30,410 bases of DNA, from positions 1 through 30,410 of the forward strand of contig JBBRTW010000022.1 in assembly GCA_038244055.1 (NCBI GenBank), in the 5' to 3' direction. Below, one piece after another: positions 26,611 through 30,410 of this stretch. Source of the DNA: DASPKW01 sp038244055. Its GTDB lineage: Bacteria; Planctomycetota; Phycisphaerae; Tepidisphaerales; Tepidisphaeraceae. The translations under genes were made by a program, and so were the position numbers. The notes beneath the pieces were generated by a model that was not told the origin of the DNA, searched no databases, and saw nothing but the letters and a program-made list of their open reading frames with translations. Position 1 is the stretch's first letter; every line of letters begins with the position of its first letter.

Positions 26611-26803
26611 GGGCGAAATCCTCAAAAACAGCAACGATCACGGCGGACAGGGCGTCCGTAAGCCGCGATCCGTCCTATGGGTTACCTTTCAGACCCTATT
26701 CATGTTGTTCATAACGGTGTAAGTGCTTTCTGGCTGCTCAAGTGGTTGTGAGCTATGTTGGCTTCCTCATCAAAAAACGGCGGCCGATCCCCGGAGCTTA
26801 AAC

Positions 26804-27505
26804 ATGATACGCACGTTGTTACCCACCATGGTCGGCCAAATCGCAACAGCCATCGCAATCGTCACTGTTTCAATCACCGCGTCCGGCTGCGCGATTCCCA
26901 CCCGCCCCGGATCGCCCGAGGCGCTGCAACAGGTTTTCATCGACCCAAAGGCCACCGACGACCAACTCCGCGCCGCCTTCGCCGAACTTCGAAAAGAGCC
27001 TTCCACCGAGGAGGGCGAGCGCTGGGTCGCCATTTATCGCGACAACTCCCGCTCCGATACCTGCCGCCGACTCGCCTTCCTCACCTTCGCCGACCGGTAT
27101 TTCCGCCCCGGCGTCAATCTGGACGAGCTCGTCGCGCGGTTCAAAATTGGCGACTGGTTCACGCGCGAAACATTCGGAGATTGGACATTCTCCTCATCCA
27201 CCCCGCTCGATCGCGCCTTTCGCCTCGGCCGGAGCGATTTCGGGATTTACGTGCTAGCCACGCCACAGAATCTACGGGCCCGTCGGGATATTGGATATGT
27301 CTGTTTCGCAATCCCCAGCCGTGTGCCGGAGGAGGACCTGATTGAGCGAATTCGAAAAGGCCCACCGCCGGATCGACTCTCGCGGCCCGGCGACGGGGAA
27401 GATGACCTCATCCTGGCCGGCGTACATGTCAATTATCCCGAGGAGGACCTGCCGGCCGGCTGGAACAGGGATGATGACCGCGGCTACGGCTGGGAGAGAC
27501 GATAG
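26804..27505 (+). CDS. Lipoprotein of unknown function
   Basis: A 233-residue protein. A signal of about 25 residues ends in a lipobox-like TASGC, so it is likely lipid-anchored. The mature part begins with a Pro/Gly linker and a helical segment (DDQLRAAFAELRKEPSTEEG). An alpha/beta domain follows with RLAFLTFADRYFRPGVNLDELVARFKIGDWF and YVCFAIPSRVPEEDLIERI, then an acidic, Trp/Tyr-rich tail. I recognise no family and see no catalytic pattern. The ATG at 26804 has GGAG 8 nt upstream; the frame open from 26723 lacks a signal-like start and is not used. It is divergent from the DUF1552 gene (193 nt, no clear promoter) and converges within 5 nt of the hexosaminidase stop, so no terminator fits between them. 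Confidence 0.7.
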   Translation: MIRTLLPTMVGQIATAIAIVTVSITASGCAIPTRPGSPEALQQVFIDPKATDDQLRAAFAELRKEPSTEEGERWVAIYRDNSRSDTCRRLAFLTFADRYFRPGVNLDELVARFKIGDWFTRETFGDWTFSSSTPLDRAFRLGRSDFGIYVLATPQNLRARRDIGYVCFAIPSRVPEEDLIERIRKGPPPDRLSRPGDGEDDLILAGVHVNYPEEDLPAGWNRDDDRGYGWERR

Positions 27506-27510
27506 CCCCC

Positions 27511-29712
27511 CTACTTCGCCTCATCGACAACCAACTCCACAATGTGAACAAAAGCATTGGCGCTGTTCTTGAGCATGTTGATCCGCACATACCGCGCCTC
27601 CGTCTTCGCAAACTTCCCCGAATACCCCCTGCTCGTCGCCGGCGTTTTGTTGGCCGAGAAATCCAGCACCTGCATCCACTGCTTCCCATCCACCGAAACC
27701 TCGGCCGTCAACTGGTAATACCGCGCTCCATCCCAGTAAGTAATGACATTGATGCGATCGATCGCGTAAACCTTCTCCAGGTCCACCTGCAACCACTGCG
27801 GCGCGGCCCCCTCCGAGGCCCAGTGCCCGCCCGCATCATCGCTCCGGCCGTCCACCGCCACCCTGGCGCTCCACGCATCTTTCCGATCCGGCGCTGGCCC
27901 GACCGTCACCGGCTTATGCGTCGCCAGGTTCGGCTTTGCGGGTATCCGGCTGCGATACCACGCGCCGCTGAGATATCCCTGCTGCGCCCCCTGCGCATCG
28001 AAAAGCCCCGCCCGCAGATGCACCTTCTGCTCGATCGAAAGCGGCGCGCTGTAAGCCTGCCAGCGCTCGCAAGGCAGGCTGTTATCCAGCGTGTATTTGA
28101 TCGTCAGCCCCGGCTGATTCGCCTTGAGCGTGACCGCAATCGGCTCGATAAACGTATTCTCATCCCCCGCGAATTTCCCCTGCGCGATGATGCTCACCGG
28201 ATGCACCAGCTTTTCCAGAATCCCATCCGCCCGCGCAAGCCGCGCCTTGAACTCTGCGAAAGTCCCCCCCGCCGCCGGATTCCACGCCCGCTCCGCCACC
28301 ACCGCCAGCCGCTCGCGCAGGCTCTGAATCTCAATCGCCTCGGAATTCTCCCACGAGCAAAGCTGCGTCCCCAGCAGCTTCGCAGTGTCGGCCAGCGTCG
28401 TGTACTTGGTCGAATTCTCCCGTCCAAACTTCGGCAATTCCCAATCGAACAGAAACTCCGCCGATCGCTTGTTGTCGCGCACGATATAAAGCGGCGTCCA
28501 CGTCGCATTGATCACCCAGTACCCTTTCTTCACGATCTCATTGGGGTTCCGCCCCTGCGACCAGACCATCACCACCGCCTCCTTCGGCAGCGGAAAAGCC
28601 CCGCCCGCGTTGTACGCCTCCTCCCACACAATCGCCTTCTTCCCGCGCCCCGTCACCACCGCGTGCATCTCCGCGATGAACTTGCAGTACAGATCGTGAA
28701 CGCTCTTGATCCCGAACTTCGCCTGCGCCTCTTTATAGTCGGCCGTTTTATCCAGCCCGCCCAGGCCGACTTCATCCGCGCCCAGGTGAACGTAGGGCGT
28801 GCTCTGGAACACATCCATCACCTCATTGAGCAGCGCGCTCAGCGCCTCGATCGTCTTAGGGCTGGCGACGTTCACGGTCGACCCGTTGCCCGGGATGCCA
28901 AACGAATCGTGCGCATCGGCGATCAGCCGCCCCGAATGCCCCGGCAGGTCCAACTCCGGCACCAGGTAAACCCCGCGCTCCCGCGCGAAATTCTCCAGTG
29001 CTTTGAGCTCCTCCAGCGTATAAGGCGCGACCTTCGCTTTGGCGGCCGGCTCGAACCGCGCGAACTCGCGATTGCTCTTTCCAACCTGCGGGAACTTCGT
29101 CGAGGGAAACATGAACAACTGGTCATCCGTCAGATGCAGGTGCAGATAGCGAATCTTGTAAAGCCGGCAGAGCTCGATCACCTGCTCGATCCCGCCGGGC
29201 GTGTGGTACTTCCGGCCCAGGTCGATCAGCGCCCCGCGATACGGATAGGCCGGCCGATCGGCGATGGTCACATGCGGAAGGGTGATCGCGCCGTTTTCGG
29301 TATGCAGCAATTGGAGGACTGTCGCGCTGGCCGAGGCAAGCGAGGCATAGTTTCCCGCCTTGATCGCCGCCGATTCGTTGACCTCGACGCTGTAGGCTTC
29401 ATCCTTGAAAGTGGGATCGAGCTGGAGGGAAATATCGCCCGGCCGCGGCTTAGCCGAAGCCGTCGCCAGTTGCAGCCCGGTGGTCAGCGCGATTTCATCC
29501 GCCAGCACTTTCGCCAGCGGCATCAGGGAATCATCCGCAAAGACGATCCGGCTTTTCGCACCGATCTCCATCGCGCCGGCGGAGGTCTGGATCGATTTGG
29601 GCAACGGAACCAGCGCAAGCGAACCCGGCGCGGGAGTTTCGGCGGCGAGGCTGTTGGCGGCGTAAATGGGCATGGCGAGGGTCATCAGGGCGCAAAGCAG
29701 CCGGAATCTCAT
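27511..29712 (-). CDS. Secreted GH20 beta-N-acetylhexosaminidase
   Basis: A 733-residue enzyme. The signal peptide (to about 24, ending NSLAAE) is followed by a GH20b-like N-terminal domain (~30-150). The catalytic TIM barrel (~155-500) contains YRGALIDLGRKYH, LHLHLTDDQ, LVPELDLPGHS and HLGADEVG; the Asp-Glu pair at about 313-314 is the catalytic pair of substrate-assisted hydrolysis. W-rich barrel strands (IVWEEAY, VMVWSQG) line the sugar site. A chitobiase C-terminal-like beta domain (~510-595) and an F5/8 type C (discoidin/CBM32-like) domain (~600-733) follow, probably for glycan binding. It removes terminal GlcNAc or GalNAc from glycans such as chitin oligomers or host/matrix polysaccharides, in the periplasm or outside. 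The ATG at 29712 has AAGGA 8-9 nt upstream, which is better spaced than the ATG at 29721. It is divergent from the Gly-Pro-rich gene. Confidence 0.93.
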   Translation of the reverse strand: MRFRLLCALMTLAMPIYAANSLAAETPAPGSLALVPLPKSIQTSAGAMEIGAKSRIVFADDSLMPLAKVLADEIALTTGLQLATASAKPRPGDISLQLDPTFKDEAYSVEVNESAAIKAGNYASLASASATVLQLLHTENGAITLPHVTIADRPAYPYRGALIDLGRKYHTPGGIEQVIELCRLYKIRYLHLHLTDDQLFMFPSTKFPQVGKSNREFARFEPAAKAKVAPYTLEELKALENFARERGVYLVPELDLPGHSGRLIADAHDSFGIPGNGSTVNVASPKTIEALSALLNEVMDVFQSTPYVHLGADEVGLGGLDKTADYKEAQAKFGIKSVHDLYCKFIAEMHAVVTGRGKKAIVWEEAYNAGGAFPLPKEAVVMVWSQGRNPNEIVKKGYWVINATWTPLYIVRDNKRSAEFLFDWELPKFGRENSTKYTTLADTAKLLGTQLCSWENSEAIEIQSLRERLAVVAERAWNPAAGGTFAEFKARLARADGILEKLVHPVSIIAQGKFAGDENTFIEPIAVTLKANQPGLTIKYTLDNSLPCERWQAYSAPLSIEQKVHLRAGLFDAQGAQQGYLSGAWYRSRIPAKPNLATHKPVTVGPAPDRKDAWSARVAVDGRSDDAGGHWASEGAAPQWLQVDLEKVYAIDRINVITYWDGARYYQLTAEVSVDGKQWMQVLDFSANKTPATSRGYSGKFAKTEARYVRINMLKNSANAFVHIVELVVDEAK

Positions 29713-29891
29713 GTTCGACATCCTTCTTTTTTCAGACGTGCCTAACTAAACCAAATGGCCCGCTGATGTCACTTACGCAGGCGGCGGCCAATCGTTTCCA
29801 ATCGGACCGGCCGATTTGAATCGCAAAACGGCGTTGGCGGAAGCATACCGGAACTCTCCGGTTTCCAGGGATTCCTTTTCAGGAGCAGGCT

Positions 29892-30410
29892 ATGCGGCGG
29901 TATTCAGGATTGATGGTGCTGTTCGGTCTTTTGGCGATGGTCATATTCACAACCCGCTCTCCCGGAGCGGATGGCGCGGCGGGCAATCCCCCACCGCGCC
30001 AGGGCGGCGGTGGACAAGGCGGCCCGGGTGGTCCAGGCGGTGGTGGTCCGGGCGGGCCGGGCGGCGGTGGCCCGGGCGGCGGCGGTCCTGGTGGCGGCGG
30101 CCCCGGCGGCGCGCAGGGCGGATTCCATCTGATCCCGCGCTTCGCGGCCGAGAAGATGAACCTCACCGATGACCAGCTCAAGCAGATCGCCGACCTTGAA
30201 AAAGAGTGCAAAGCCAAGCTCGATAAAATCCTCACTCCCGAGCAGCAGAAGACCATGGCCGAAGCCCGCCCGCAACGTCCCGGCCAGGGTGGCCCCGGCC
30301 AAGGCGGTCCCGGCGGTCAGGGCGGCCCGAATGGCGGCGGTCCCGGTGGTCAGGGTGGACCCGGCGGCGGTGGACCCGGTGGTCAAGGCGGCCCCGGCGG
30401 TGGCGGCCCA
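29892..30410 (+). CDS. Gly/Pro-rich secreted protein with LTxxQ motif (partial, 3' end outside window)
   Basis: 173 codons are present and the frame is open at the right edge, so the end is missing. A signal peptide (about 1-26, MRRYSGLMVLFGLLAMVIFTT) precedes a Gly/Pro/Gln-rich run (GGPGG, GGGGPGG units, ~38-75). A helical stretch (~88-127) follows with two LTxxQ motifs, LTDDQLKQIADLEKE and LTPEQQKTMAEA, as in Spy/CpxP-type periplasmic proteins. A second Gly/Pro/Gln run then continues to the edge. Spy relatives are chaperone-like or bind metal; here only the motif supports that. The repetitive DNA (GGTGGCCCNGGCGG words) is prone to copy-number change. GGAG lies 8 nt before the ATG. It is divergent from the hexosaminidase gene; the 29713-29891 gap shows no clear promoter. 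Confidence 0.85.
   Translation, partial: MRRYSGLMVLFGLLAMVIFTTRSPGADGAAGNPPPRQGGGGQGGPGGPGGGGPGGPGGGGPGGGGPGGGGPGGAQGGFHLIPRFAAEKMNLTDDQLKQIADLEKECKAKLDKILTPEQQKTMAEARPQRPGQGGPGQGGPGGQGGPNGGGPGGQGGPGGGGPGGQGGPGGGGP

Noticed and set aside
27544..29745. Long plus-strand open frame (about 730 codons) across the hexosaminidase gene
   Set aside because: It is an antisense shadow in GC-rich DNA: Arg/His/Pro-rich, no domain, no ribosome site. The minus strand encodes a clear GH20 enzyme.

Overview
The window reads as chromosomal DNA of a GC-rich member of the Planctomycetota, most likely a Phycisphaerae-type lineage. Four things support this: a LEPR-XLL-type N-terminal motif on a secreted protein (gene at 13522-15264); a PVC-type dehydrogenase/HEAT/CxxCH cytochrome (6824-10342); a paired DUF1552 and DUF1587/1592/1588/1585 cytochrome locus (22546-26610); and a planctomycete-style sigma factor with a MerR-like N-terminus (11631-13280). 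The class-level placement is inference. I recognised no rRNA, tRNA, CRISPR array, phage gene or transposase.

Layout. 1-399 is a repeat-filled stretch ending just before a small lipoprotein gene. 1041-2006 (minus) holds two small membrane/stress-type genes (GlsB/YeaQ-like and glycine-zipper). 2223-5597 (plus) is a two-gene glycosylation operon: a GT39-type membrane glycosyltransferase followed with no gap by a PAP2-phosphatase/GT2 fusion. 5846-6685 is a sugar isomerase/epimerase-like TIM barrel. 6824-10342 (minus) is the large dehydrogenase-HEAT-cytochrome protein. 10537-11415 is a membrane protein with a DUF3299-like tail, and 11631-13280 is the sigma factor, with a good -35/-10 promoter upstream. 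13522-15264 (minus) is a LEPR-XLL protein with two GlcG/HbpS domains. It diverges from 15377-21459, an operon of an outer-membrane beta-barrel and a 1402-residue decaheme cytochrome ending in LVIVD repeats. 21679-26610 (minus) holds an HMA metal-binding protein and the DUF1592/DUF1552 pair. Then come a lipoprotein (26804-27505), a GH20 hexosaminidase (27511-29712, minus) and the start of a Gly-Pro-rich LTxxQ protein that runs off the end.

Working together. Much of the window is cell-envelope biology: lipid-linked sugar transfer, secreted c-type cytochromes, a possible outer-membrane electron conduit and polysaccharide breakdown. The barrel-decaheme pair is the strongest candidate for a physical complex.

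The most unusual property is the density of small dispersed repeats, of at least eight families. One class consists of tandem arrays whose unit is always 7 nt although the unit sequences differ (4-91, 211-371, 5590-5624, 9437-9592, 21494-21514). Others are short palindromic or inverted-repeat elements with several copies here. Several sit inside genes without breaking the frame: the 6824-10342 gene carries three such insertions and the decaheme gene carries one. How they spread cannot be read from this window.
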